Shown here in pieces: positions 56,925-64,000 of a DNA stretch of 64,000 bases (its first letter is position 1; every line of letters starts with the position of its first letter). Location: assembly GCA_049515135.1 (NCBI GenBank), contig JBEKUJ010000005.1, positions 1-64,000 on the forward strand, written 5' to 3'. The notes under the pieces are model-generated. The model saw only the letters and a list, made by a program, of their open reading frames with translations, was not told the DNA's origin and ran no database searches. Made by a program: the position numbers and the translations under genes. This stretch comes from Fen-1364 sp049515135 (GTDB taxonomy: Bacteria; Spirochaetota; Spirochaetia; SZUA-6; Fen-1364).

Positions 56925-58002
56925 GCAACTCTCCCCGCAGGGAAGCAAGAAGGGAATCCATTTCCTCATCGCTTCCGATGCTGATGCGAAGGCCATCTGA
57001 CAGGCCGTTGGACGCGAAGTGACGGACCAGAAAGCCCCTCTGCAGGAGGCCCTGGTACAGGAGGCGGGCATCAGCGCCTGCAGGAGGCACGGCGAAGACG
57101 AAGTTGGCCCGGGACGGCATGACGGTGAAGCCCAGCGCAGTGAGGCCGCCAGTGAGCCTCTCCCGTGTGGCAACAATCCGGTCACGGGTCCGGCGCGCGT
57201 ACTCCTGATCCTCCAGCGCGGCGCAGGCCGCAACCTGGGCCAGCCGGCTGACGTTGTAGCTATCCTTGACTTTCATGAGCTGTGCGATCATTTCCTGCTG
57301 TCCCAGGGCAAACCCTACCCTCATGCCGGCAAGCGAGGAGGACTTGGACATTGTTCGAACGATGATGAGCCGGGGACTATCCGCAAGAAGGGGAAGACTG
57401 GACTCCTCGGCGAAGTCGACATACGCCTCATCCGCAATGACTATCCCGGGGAAGGCTGCCAGGAGCCTTCCTGTCCATTCAGCGGGAAAGACGTACCCGT
57501 AGGGCGAGTTGGGAGTGGTGAGGAAGAAGATCTTGGCCCGCGCGGAGGGGACGGGAAGCTGGAGGAGATCTTTCTCATGCCGCAGCCGGGGAAGGGGGAC
57601 CGTGATTGTCCGCGCCCGGCTCATGGCCGCCAGGACCGGGTACAGCGAGTACGAGGGCTGGAAAAAGGAGACCGTGTCCCCTTCATCCACGAACGCGCGC
57701 ATGATCAGGGCAAGGATCTCGTCGGATCCATTCCCGCAGAGCACCTGGTCTGCCGTGAGCCCGTAGTGCCTGGCCGCGAGGGCCCGGAGTGCTGCCGCAT
57801 CAGGGCTGGGGTAGAGACGTATGGAACCGTCAATTGCCGAGCGCAGCGCCTCCAGTACCCTGGGGGAAGGAGGGTAGGGGTTCTCGTTCGTATTGAGCTT
57901 GACCAGCTTCTCCCCTGGGGACGGCTGGAGCCCGGGAACGTATCCGTTCATGCCGCGGACCGTCCCCCGGACAAGGGCCAGGGCCTCCTCGAGTGCGCTC
58001 AT
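56911..58002 (-). CDS. hisC: Histidinol-phosphate aminotransferase
   Basis: HisC converts imidazole acetol phosphate to histidinol phosphate in histidine synthesis, and often serves tyrosine/phenylalanine too. The 363-residue protein opens LVKLNTNENPYPPSPRVLEAL, and has LCGNGSDEILALIMRAFVDEGD, FFLTTPNSPYGYVFPA, IVIADEAYVDFAEES and RTMSKSSSLAGMRVGFALG with the PLP lysine. It heads a three-gene operon. Other his genes are not in the window. Confidence 0.93.
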   Translation of the reverse strand: MSALEEALALVRGTVRGMNGYVPGLQPSPGEKLVKLNTNENPYPPSPRVLEALRSAIDGSIRLYPSPDAAALRALAARHYGLTADQVLCGNGSDEILALIMRAFVDEGDTVSFFQPSYSLYPVLAAMSRARTITVPLPRLRHEKDLLQLPVPSARAKIFFLTTPNSPYGYVFPAEWTGRLLAAFPGIVIADEAYVDFAEESSLPLLADSPRLIIVRTMSKSSSLAGMRVGFALGQQEMIAQLMKVKDSYNVSRLAQVAACAALEDQEYARRTRDRIVATRERLTGGLTALGFTVMPSRANFVFAVPPAGADARLLYQGLLQRGFLVRHFASNGLSDGLRISIGSDEEMDSLLASLRGELHGGQ

Positions 58003-58041
58003 GAGCGTGGAGTGTATCAGAAGGGCGCGGAGCAGGCCAAG

Positions 58042-58111
58042 GCTCCGGCAGATCGCGCGAAGCGCGATATCCGGTAGACGTGTCCACGGGTTTCAGTCGT
58101 GCCATCGCCCT
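58042..58111. repeat. Dispersed hairpin repeat, third copy with compensating changes
   Basis: ATCGCGC (58052-58058), GAA, GCGCGAT (58062-58068), then ATCCGGTAGACG, and GTGCCATCGCCCT at 58099-58111. Compared with the copies at 13292 and 28703, ACCGCGC/GCGCGGT has become ATCGCGC/GCGCGAT, so both arms changed together. It lies between hisC and the IscA-like gene. Confidence 0.7.
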
Positions 58112-58204
58112 TGGGGCTCTCGGGCAGGGCTTTCTTGACTCGCAGGGCTTTTCTCTTTATATCAATATTACTATACTCACTGCGACGACAAGGAGGCATG
58201 AAGA

Positions 58205-58639
58205 ATGCCCATATTGGTTTCAGACAAGGCGGCTGGGCAGCTTGTGAACATCTTTGGAGAGCAGCGAAAGGCCGGCGCAATGCTCAGGGTGTGGGTGGCG
58301 GGCCTCGGATGCTCCGGATTCAGGTACGGAATGGGGATCGAGGACCGGGAGCCTGAGCACGATGACACGATTTTCGACGCGAACGGCATCCGAGTCGTTG
58401 TTGATCCCCAGAGCCTCTCGTACATGGACGGGTCCACCGTGGACTGGATTGAGGACCCGGTGAACGGCGGGTTCAGCATCGCTAATCCCAACCCGGCTCC
58501 CGAGAAGGAATGCGGCTGCGGCGGCGCATGCCAGACCGGGTCACGCGCGGGCTCTCAGGCGGCCGAAGCGGCCGCCGATCAATACGCAGAGGGCGCCACC
58601 TGCGGCTGCGGGGGCACCTGCGACTGTCAGAAGACCTAG
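58205..58639 (+). CDS. IscA-like iron-sulfur carrier with Cys-rich tail
   Basis: The first 100 residues are an A-type carrier fold (MPILVSDKAAGQLVNIFGEQ, MLRVWVAGLGCSGFRYGMGI, SLSYMDGSTVDWIEDPVNGGFSIANPN). GLGC carries the first ligand cysteine; the second and third are the CGCG in EKECGCGGAC. After it comes a linker rich in Ala and a second cysteine cluster (TCGCGGTCDCQKT), absent from ordinary IscA. The tail repeats CGCGGxC. It may hold a second cluster or metal. A GGAGGCATGAAGA site precedes the ATG. It ends four bases inside the convergent dacA gene. Confidence 0.86.
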   Translation: MPILVSDKAAGQLVNIFGEQRKAGAMLRVWVAGLGCSGFRYGMGIEDREPEHDDTIFDANGIRVVVDPQSLSYMDGSTVDWIEDPVNGGFSIANPNPAPEKECGCGGACQTGSRAGSQAAEAAADQYAEGATCGCGGTCDCQKT

Positions 58640-59985
58640 GGGGTACGCCGCGCAGCTCCGGCGGTATTGCCTGCCGTGAGCAGCGCCTGGGGCGGCAGGG
58701 TGTCGAAGGTAGCCCGAAGCGAGGCAGCCGGACCACCGAGAATGGTTGACAGACCCAGAAGGGTGGAGTCCCATGCCCTGCGGACAATGCCGGCGGGCTC
58801 TACAGTTCCCCTGGCAAAAAGCGGCACCCGGGCAACCTCGCTGTTTCCCGCCGAATAGACGAGCCAGCCGATCCTCTGACCCGCGGCAACCGGAGCGATG
58901 ACAGGAGCCCGCATGTCGATTGCATAGGCCAGCGTTTCCACCTCGTGTGGGCGCGCAGTGACGTAGATCGGATCAAGGGGAGCGATCTCCAGTGCCCGCG
59001 TTTTTCCCTTCCACACCCGTATGGGAGGAAGGGACGGCGGCTCCAGCTCCATCGTGGTGTAGTTGTGGAACCCGTAGGAGAGCAGGTTCATCCCGTCCTC
59101 GGCCCTGTTCCGCGATCCATCGTCGAGCGACGCCCCCCGGACTCCCAGGAGCACCGCGATGAGGCGCATATCGCCTCTTTTGGCCGTTATTGCCGCCGTG
59201 AAGTTGTCGTTGTCCAGGTGGCCCGTCTTTAAGCCGTCCACGCCGAAGTCGTCCCAGACCAGGAAGTTCGGGTTGAACTGCTTCCTGGTTGCACCCGGGG
59301 TCAGACGGCCGTCCGCCATGTTCTGCTGGAGCGGGTAATCGAACTCCCGCAGAGAGTGCAGCTCCTCCAGCGCCCCAGGGTGGGCCGCGATGTAGCGCCG
59401 GCAGAAGTCGGCGAACTCCCGGGCCGTGGTCAGGTTCCCCCTTCCGACCCCCGAAGGGTCGGCGAACCGGGTCACCCTGTAGCCCAGGAACCTGGCCTCC
59501 TCGTTCATGAGCTGCACGAACTTCTCCGTGCTGCCTGCGACGTACTCTGCAAGCGCAGTTGCCGCGTCATTCCCCGATGCCACCGCCATCCCCTTCATCA
59601 GCTCTTCCACGGTCACGATCTGACCCGGGCCGAGGTCCATGAGAGAGGAGCCGGGGGCCTGGTTGCCAGCCCACGCATTGGAAGTGATGGCAACAACATC
59701 GTCGCGATGGATGGAGCGGTCCTCCAGCTTCTGAAAGACGATGTGGAGGCTCACGAGCTTTGCCAGCGAGGCGGGGACGAAAGGCTGGTCAGCGTTGTAT
59801 TCAAAGAGGACCCGGCCGGTGGTCTGGTCCATCAGGATGGCGGACCTGGCGTTCAGGTGAAACGGCGCGGCGGGACTGCCACCTGCCGCTTCCACGGGCC
59901 GGGCAGGAAGCTGCCCCGTGACCAGGCCGGCAATGAGCAGAGGCAATGCGAGGCGTGAAAAGCGAAGGTGCACCCTTGGCACCAT
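58636..59985 (-). CDS. dacA: D-alanyl-D-alanine carboxypeptidase (DacA/PBP5 type)
   Basis: I start at the ATG at 59983-59985, where the signal peptide begins (MVPRVHLRFSRLALPLLIAG); the longer frame has no site. The 449-residue protein has the three S11 motifs: SLAK in FVPASLAKLVSLH, SGN in GMAVASGNDAATALAEY, and KTG in VDGLKTGHLDNDNFTA. The PBP5-type C-terminal domain follows. It removes the terminal D-Ala from peptidoglycan pentapeptides in the periplasm. A second DD-carboxypeptidase of VanY type is at 33385, so the genome has two classes. Confidence 0.92.
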   Translation of the reverse strand: MVPRVHLRFSRLALPLLIAGLVTGQLPARPVEAAGGSPAAPFHLNARSAILMDQTTGRVLFEYNADQPFVPASLAKLVSLHIVFQKLEDRSIHRDDVVAITSNAWAGNQAPGSSLMDLGPGQIVTVEELMKGMAVASGNDAATALAEYVAGSTEKFVQLMNEEARFLGYRVTRFADPSGVGRGNLTTAREFADFCRRYIAAHPGALEELHSLREFDYPLQQNMADGRLTPGATRKQFNPNFLVWDDFGVDGLKTGHLDNDNFTAAITAKRGDMRLIAVLLGVRGASLDDGSRNRAEDGMNLLSYGFHNYTTMELEPPSLPPIRVWKGKTRALEIAPLDPIYVTARPHEVETLAYAIDMRAPVIAPVAAGQRIGWLVYSAGNSEVARVPLFARGTVEPAGIVRRAWDSTLLGLSTILGGPAASLRATFDTLPPQALLTAGNTAGAARRTP

Positions 59986-60055
59986 GTATAGCCGGCGGCC
60001 CGAGGCGTGTAAAGGGGGTGGAGCAGCTGGCACGCGGGCTTTCGGTCCGTTCGGA

Positions 60056-60595
60056 TCAGCCACTGTCCGCAGCGCTCTTCGGTTCTGTCTTGATGTCGAT
60101 CCTGATCTCGTCCCCCGTGTCCGCATGCTCGCGGGGGGGGACCACCAGCGTGAGGAGGCCGTTGTGGAACCGCGCCTGCGTGCCCGCCTGGTCGAACTTG
60201 TCCGCCGGCACGTAGTATCGCTGCTCCTCGATGTCCTTCAGCTTCAGCCTGCGCTTGAAGTACTGCACGCTCTCATCGGATTCCTCCACGCGCGGCGCCT
60301 TGGCCGTGAACAGGAGGTGGTCTCCCCGGAACTGTACAGTGATGTCTTTCTCATCGAAGCCTGCCAGGGCAATCTCGAAAACGAGCTTCTTGTCCCGTGA
60401 AAGGTAGATTGTCGACGGCGGATAGAGGTAGGCCGGGTAATAATCAGGGTTGGCGAAAGGCCCCCGGCCGAAGTGCTCGGCGGCCCGCCGCATTTTCTCC
60501 ACGGCCTCCTGATCGATGGTTTCTCCGATGCTTTCCGCGAACTTGAAGGCCTCGTCCATGACGCGGCCCAGGTCGAATGAAAAGACCCTGTTCAT
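60056..60595 (-). CDS. Hsp20/alpha-crystallin-type small heat-shock protein
   Basis: The 179-residue protein has a 50-residue N-terminal arm and an alpha-crystallin domain (about 75-170): STIYLSRDKKLVFEIALAGF, DITVQFRGDHLLFTAKAP, and FHNGLLTLVVPPREHADTG, where HNGLLTLVVP is the GxLxLxxP strand. The C-terminal anchor is short (EIRIDIKTEPK). As a holdase it prevents aggregation under heat or stress. It lies 45 bases downstream of the APC permease gene on the same strand. Confidence 0.9.
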   Translation of the reverse strand: MNRVFSFDLGRVMDEAFKFAESIGETIDQEAVEKMRRAAEHFGRGPFANPDYYPAYLYPPSTIYLSRDKKLVFEIALAGFDEKDITVQFRGDHLLFTAKAPRVEESDESVQYFKRRLKLKDIEEQRYYVPADKFDQAGTQARFHNGLLTLVVPPREHADTGDEIRIDIKTEPKSAADSG

Positions 60596-60640
60596 GTGCG
60601 CCTCCTTCGGGCTCCTGTCAGCGCGGCTTCCCTTTTCGGG

Positions 60641-62758
60641 CTAAGCCTTCCGGTCCCCTGTGCTGGGCGACTCCCGGAGAGAGGCCCGTGCCGGCTCTCT
60701 CTGAGCTTGAATGTACTGACGGGATGAGGCGCGGGACAAGCGCACCGGTCCACCCACACGTACCGGCATGATGAGGAAGGGAATCCCTTCCCTGTGGAGT
60801 CGTCGCTGCACGGCGAAAGCGGTGTGATTGAACAGGAGGCGCGTGAGAATGCTTTCCTCGGGGAACACGATCTGGCCGCCGAAGAACACGGCGTTGGAGT
60901 GCTTGCGGAAGATGCTCTGCGCGAGGTCGCAGATTTCGTCGGAGACGTCGGTGCCGATCGCGGCGAACCCCTGCGCGTGGTATCCCTCGGCCTGCATGAA
61001 CTTGACGTATTTCGCCAGGCCTTCTTCCACATGCTGTCGGAGCCTTTCCATTCCTTCGGCGCCCTTGAACCGGTCCGCATCGATGATGCCGGCCTGGATG
61101 AAAAACCAGTTGCGGAATGCGTCCCCGAAGACCCGTCGGATGCTGAAAAGGGTGTGCAGCCCGGTTCCATTGAAGCCCGAGACGAGGAGGACTGCGGTCT
61201 TGCCCTTGGGGTCGAACTTCGGAAGAGGCTTTCGTTTCAGCCCGCGGGACTCCGCGGCCAGGGCCTGCACGTCGCCCTCCGCGGCCGTTGCCATGAGGTG
61301 ATCCAGCCGGGCAAGCCTTTGGCCGGTCTGGCGGTAGAACCGCTTTATGAGGATGGCAACGAGGACCAGTGAACCGGTGATGAGGATTGTGATCCACCCC
61401 CCGGTCTCGAACTTCAGGACAACCTGGGAAATGAGGATGAAGCCGGTGAGGAGCAGGCCGATGCCGTTGATCAGGAGCTTCCTCTTCCAGGGGCCGACGC
61501 TGCCGCGCTCCGTCCACCAGTGCCGCACCATCCCGGCCTGGGACAGGCAGAAAGTGATGAACACGTTGATGGCATACAGGACGATCAGGAAATTGACCGA
61601 GCCGCGGCTGACCAGCATGAGGATGAGCGCCGCCCCCCCCATCAGGACAATGCCGTTCTTGATGACAAGGCGCTCGCTCAGGAGGCTGAACTGCCCGGGC
61701 AACCACCTGTCCAGCGACATGTTGGCAAGGACCCGCGGCCCATCGAGGAACCCGGCTTGCGCGGCGACGAAAAGGAGAACCGCTTCGGAGACCAGGGTGA
61801 TCAGGACGAACACTGTTCCTCCGACGCCCCAGCCACCGGCGATCCGTTCCATCAGAATGGCGTTCAGCGTTCTTCCCGGGATCTTCGTCACCCCGAACAG
61901 CAGATAGCCGATCATGAGGCCGGCCGCCATGAATGCCAGGGAGGCGGCCATGTAGCGCATGGTCCTCTTTGCGGTCTGGACCCGGGGCTCGCGGAGGATG
62001 GGAAGGCCGTTGCTCACCGCCTCGATGCCGGTGTAGGTGCCCGCGCCCATGCTATAGGCGCGCATGAGAAGGAGAAATACGCCAAAGCCGCCCAGAGCAT
62101 GGCGGGCGGCCCTGGTCTGCGTCACGGTTGTGGCGGCTACCTCACCCATGGAAGGCAGATGGGTCAGAAGCCCATAGAGGACGGCAAACGTATGTGTGAC
62201 GAGGAACAAGAGGAAGATCGGCACCAGCGGCATGACCGATTCCCTGACTCCCCGAAGGTTCATCACCATCAGGAGGAGAACCCCGAGCACGGCAACCAGG
62301 AGTTTGTACCGGAGCCAGGGAATGGGCAGAAAGCTGAAAATGGCGTCCGCGCCGCTGGCAATCGAGAGGGTGATGGTGAGCACGTAGTCAATGAGAAGCG
62401 CGCACCCCGAGATCATTCCCAAGGTCGGGGTAAGGAGCTTGCTGGCAACGAGATAGCCGCCTCCGCCTCCCGGGAACAGCTCCACGATCTGGGAGTAGCT
62501 GGAAGCGATGACGATGACCGTGATTGCCGTGGCCAGAGCGACGAAGATGCCCAGGTGGCTGTTTGCCCCAAGGCTGAGGAAAGATTCCTCCGGCCCATAG
62601 TTGGCGGAGGAAAGGCCGTCCGCGCCAAGGCCCACCCAGGCGAAAAATGCGATGAGCGAAAGTTTGTGGAAGATGCTGGGGTCCCGGATGTCCTTCGCCT
62701 TGCCGAAGAGAATTCCCTTCAGCCGGGCGAAAAAATCACCCGATTCGGTGTCACTCAT
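60641..62758 (-). CDS. APC-superfamily permease with soluble C-terminal domain
   Basis: The 705-residue protein has about 12 hydrophobic helices (to residue 490) with the APC amino-acid-permease start LIAFFAWVGLGADGLSSANY and PGGGGGYLVASKLL, in which GGGGGYL is the unwound helix 1 type region. The last 190 residues form a cytoplasmic domain (GKTAVLLVSGFNGTGLHTLF, ...FAAIGTDVSDEICDLAQSIF) that resembles a USP/nucleotide-binding-like fold. Similar APC proteins with such tails exist, e.g. the KimA-type potassium importers. The substrate (amino acid or potassium) is not set by the sequence. Confidence 0.82.
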   Translation of the reverse strand: MSDTESGDFFARLKGILFGKAKDIRDPSIFHKLSLIAFFAWVGLGADGLSSANYGPEESFLSLGANSHLGIFVALATAITVIVIASSYSQIVELFPGGGGGYLVASKLLTPTLGMISGCALLIDYVLTITLSIASGADAIFSFLPIPWLRYKLLVAVLGVLLLMVMNLRGVRESVMPLVPIFLLFLVTHTFAVLYGLLTHLPSMGEVAATTVTQTRAARHALGGFGVFLLLMRAYSMGAGTYTGIEAVSNGLPILREPRVQTAKRTMRYMAASLAFMAAGLMIGYLLFGVTKIPGRTLNAILMERIAGGWGVGGTVFVLITLVSEAVLLFVAAQAGFLDGPRVLANMSLDRWLPGQFSLLSERLVIKNGIVLMGGAALILMLVSRGSVNFLIVLYAINVFITFCLSQAGMVRHWWTERGSVGPWKRKLLINGIGLLLTGFILISQVVLKFETGGWITILITGSLVLVAILIKRFYRQTGQRLARLDHLMATAAEGDVQALAAESRGLKRKPLPKFDPKGKTAVLLVSGFNGTGLHTLFSIRRVFGDAFRNWFFIQAGIIDADRFKGAEGMERLRQHVEEGLAKYVKFMQAEGYHAQGFAAIGTDVSDEICDLAQSIFRKHSNAVFFGGQIVFPEESILTRLLFNHTAFAVQRRLHREGIPFLIMPVRVGGPVRLSRASSRQYIQAQREPARASLRESPSTGDRKA

Positions 62759-62842
62759 GGCAATCGAGCGGCTACTCTACAAGAGGGCGCCAGCCTGTGC
62801 AATAGGACATCGATTGCCGGGACCGCGGGAGACGAGCAGGTC

Positions 62843-62870
62843 TTGACGCAAGTATACCGATCGGTATACA
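62843..62870 (+). promoter_or_regulatory. TetR-type operator overlapping the regulator's own promoter
   Basis: GTATACCGATCGGTATAC at 62852-62869 is a perfect 18-base palindrome. It overlaps TTGACG (62843-62848) and TATACA (62865-62870), 16 bases apart. Transcription would begin near 62877, almost at the ATG at 62879. Autorepression by the TetR protein that follows is likely. Confidence 0.75.
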
Positions 62871-62878
62871 AGGAGGGC

Positions 62879-63445
62879 ATGGACAATCGTTCCATGCTCC
62901 TGGAAAAATCGCTTGTGCTCTTCTCTTCCCGCGGGTATGACGCGATCGGCGTGCAGGAAATCGTGGATGCCGCCGGGGTCACCAAGCCCACTCTGTATCA
63001 CTACTTTGGCAGCAAGCTGGGACTCTTGAAAGCGATTCTGGCGGATCATTACAAAGAGCTGACGTTGGAGCTGCGGTCTGCCGCGGAATACCGGGGGGAC
63101 CTTCCTCTGACCCTCAGGAAAGTGGTTTTGACATATTTCCACTATTCCATGGAAGACCCCGCTTTCTACCGGATGCAGCTTTCCCTGTATTTTGCGCCGC
63201 AGCGCAGCGATGCATTCCTCGAGGTGGTCAGGCTCAACGAGGACCAGTTCAGGCTCATCGAGGGGATCTTTCTTCAGGCTTGCAGGGACCATGGCAACAT
63301 GAAGGGCCGCCACCGGCTGTACGCCGCCTCGTTTCTCGGAATGATCAACAATTGCATCGGCCTTGCCCTCAACGGCTTTCTCGTTCTCAACGATGCGCTT
63401 GTCGAACACGCGGTCCACCAGTTCGAGCACGGGATATATTCATGA
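62879..63445 (+). CDS. TetR-family regulator upstream of an alpha-amylase
   Basis: The 188-residue protein has the TetR helix-turn-helix: LFSSRGYDAIGVQEIVDAAGVTKPTLYHYFGSKLGLLKAIL. The ligand domain (about 60-180) is less conserved. The gene has its own palindrome upstream and joins the amylase gene by an ATGA overlap, so it may control amylase production. The start at 62879 has AAGGAGG only three bases away; if transcription begins near 62877, an ATG at 62894 is an alternative. Confidence 0.88.
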   Translation: MDNRSMLLEKSLVLFSSRGYDAIGVQEIVDAAGVTKPTLYHYFGSKLGLLKAILADHYKELTLELRSAAEYRGDLPLTLRKVVLTYFHYSMEDPAFYRMQLSLYFAPQRSDAFLEVVRLNEDQFRLIEGIFLQACRDHGNMKGRHRLYAASFLGMINNCIGLALNGFLVLNDALVEHAVHQFEHGIYS

Positions 63446-64000
63446 GTCATTGGTCAGACAGCGCGGTTTTCTACCATATTTATCCCCTTGGGTTGTGCGG
63501 CGCGCCGCATCGAAACGATTTCACCTCCCTGCCGGTGGACCGCCTGCAGGTTCTCCACTCGTGGATCGGCCACATCAGGGACCTCGGCGCAAACGCCATC
63601 TACCTTGGTCCGCTCTTCGAGTCCTCGACGCACGGCTACGATACGGCTGACTATGGCAGCGTGGACCGAAGACTGGGCACGAAAGAATCCCTGGCCAGCT
63701 TCAGTTCGGCGGCTCACGCAGGAGGGTTTCGCCTGGTCCTTGACGGCGTCTTCAACCACGTCGGAAGGGATTTCTGGGCGTTCAGAGACGTGCTGGCAAA
63801 CGGCGAGCGGTCCCGGTACGCTTCCTGGTTTCACCTTGAGTTCGGGAAGCGAAGCCCGCACGGAGACCCGTTCACCTATGAGGGGTGGAGCGGGCACTTC
63901 AGCCTGGTGAAGCTCAACCTTGCCAGCCCCGAGGTGAGAGAGCACATCTTCGGCGCCCTTGACGGGTGGGTGAGGGACTACGGGATCGATGGGCTTCGGC
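63442..64000 (+). CDS. GH13 alpha-amylase-type glycosidase, N-terminal part (cut by window edge)
   Basis: The visible 186 residues start SHWSDSAVFYHIYPLGLCG, then HIRDLGANAIYLGPLFESSTHGYDTADYG (GH13 region I precursor), RLVLDGVFNHVGRD (region I with DxxxNH) and FSLVKLNLASPEVREHIFGA, ending before the nucleophile in region II (DGLR at the edge). It has no signal peptide, so it should be cytoplasmic, acting on imported maltodextrin or glycogen. It is coupled to the TetR gene. The subfamily cannot be told from the fragment. Confidence 0.88.
   Translation, partial: MSHWSDSAVFYHIYPLGLCGAPHRNDFTSLPVDRLQVLHSWIGHIRDLGANAIYLGPLFESSTHGYDTADYGSVDRRLGTKESLASFSSAAHAGGFRLVLDGVFNHVGRDFWAFRDVLANGERSRYASWFHLEFGKRSPHGDPFTYEGWSGHFSLVKLNLASPEVREHIFGALDGWVRDYGIDGLR

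Noticed and set aside
61520..63445. A 641-codon plus-strand frame ending in the TetR protein
   Set aside because: Only the part after 62879 is TetR. The upstream part runs antisense through the APC permease gene and shows no motif.
1..64000. tRNA, rRNA, CRISPR arrays, insertion sequences or prophage genes
   Set aside because: I looked through the gaps and reading frames and found no tRNA-like cloverleaf, no regularly spaced repeats, and no transposase or integrase motif.

Overview
The window looks like chromosome of a GC-rich, Gram-negative (diderm) bacterium. The diderm signs are outer-membrane barrel proteins, periplasmic binding proteins with signal peptides, Sco proteins and a DacA-type carboxypeptidase. 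The HrpA-type helicase, the type III pantothenate kinase and a sugar-phosphate microcompartment with a DeoR regulator would fit a free-living member of the Spirochaetota. That taxonomic guess is inference; no rRNA or marker gene here settles it. Genes are densely packed and often joined by ATGA, GTGA or TAATG overlaps. No gene-free stretch exceeds 300 bases. I see no tRNA, rRNA, CRISPR array or insertion sequence.

Region 1 (1-7.1 kb) is mixed: the start of a porin-like gene, two small hypotheticals, a double ACT-domain protein, a short collagen-like protein with a lysine-rich head, hrpA, coaX and a cyclic-nucleotide-gated potassium channel. It ends with a decayed scrap of a sugar/polyamine-type ABC ATPase.

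Region 2 (7.1-13.3 kb) is the most interesting part. A DeoR-type repressor gene diverges from a ten-gene bacterial microcompartment (BMC) operon: two BMC-H proteins, one BMC-T, four BMC-P pentamers, a CoA-acylating aldehyde dehydrogenase, an RpiB-like isomerase and DeoC. Both the aldehyde dehydrogenase and DeoC carry N-terminal encapsulation-peptide-like extensions. The inferred chemistry is cleavage of 2-deoxyribose 5-phosphate to glyceraldehyde 3-phosphate plus acetaldehyde, and conversion of the acetaldehyde to acetyl-CoA inside the shell. No alcohol dehydrogenase or phosphotransacylase is present. The operon has a consensus sigma-70 promoter overlapped by a 22-bp-spaced direct repeat that could be the repressor operator.

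Region 3 (13.3-30.6 kb) holds malQ and a LacI-type regulator, divergent from a CUT1 sugar ABC transporter (binding protein plus two permeases, no ATPase) across a perfect 14-bp operator. It continues with a MarR-GNAT fusion under its own palindrome, a metal ABC transporter, a CBM48 protein, two MDR-family oxidoreductases, a large Ntn-hydrolase, a nicotinamidase, a CDF transporter, and an ECF sigma factor overlapping a membrane protein.

Region 4 (30.6-40.4 kb) is devoted to metals: a DUF1007/NicO exporter cluster, then a Fur/Zur regulator, two cluster-A9 type binding proteins and a barrel porin on the minus strand, facing an ABC ATPase and two permeases on the plus strand. Two 21-bp Fur/Zur-like boxes sit between the divergent arms, so the whole set may be one metal-uptake regulon reaching from outer membrane to cytoplasm.

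Region 5 (40.4-64 kb) carries an exported ankyrin protein, a lipoprotein, a CPBP protein, two Sco proteins, a 970-residue peptidase-MA/propeller/barrel protein, a YddA-like exporter, an S41 peptidase homologue lacking the catalytic lysine, gltA, two EamA transporters, uppP, two aminotransferases including hisC, an IscA-like protein with a cysteine-rich tail, a DacA-type carboxypeptidase, Hsp20, an APC permease with a soluble C-terminal domain, and a TetR regulator overlapping an alpha-amylase gene cut by the window edge. A dispersed hairpin repeat with compensating base changes occurs at least three times between genes.
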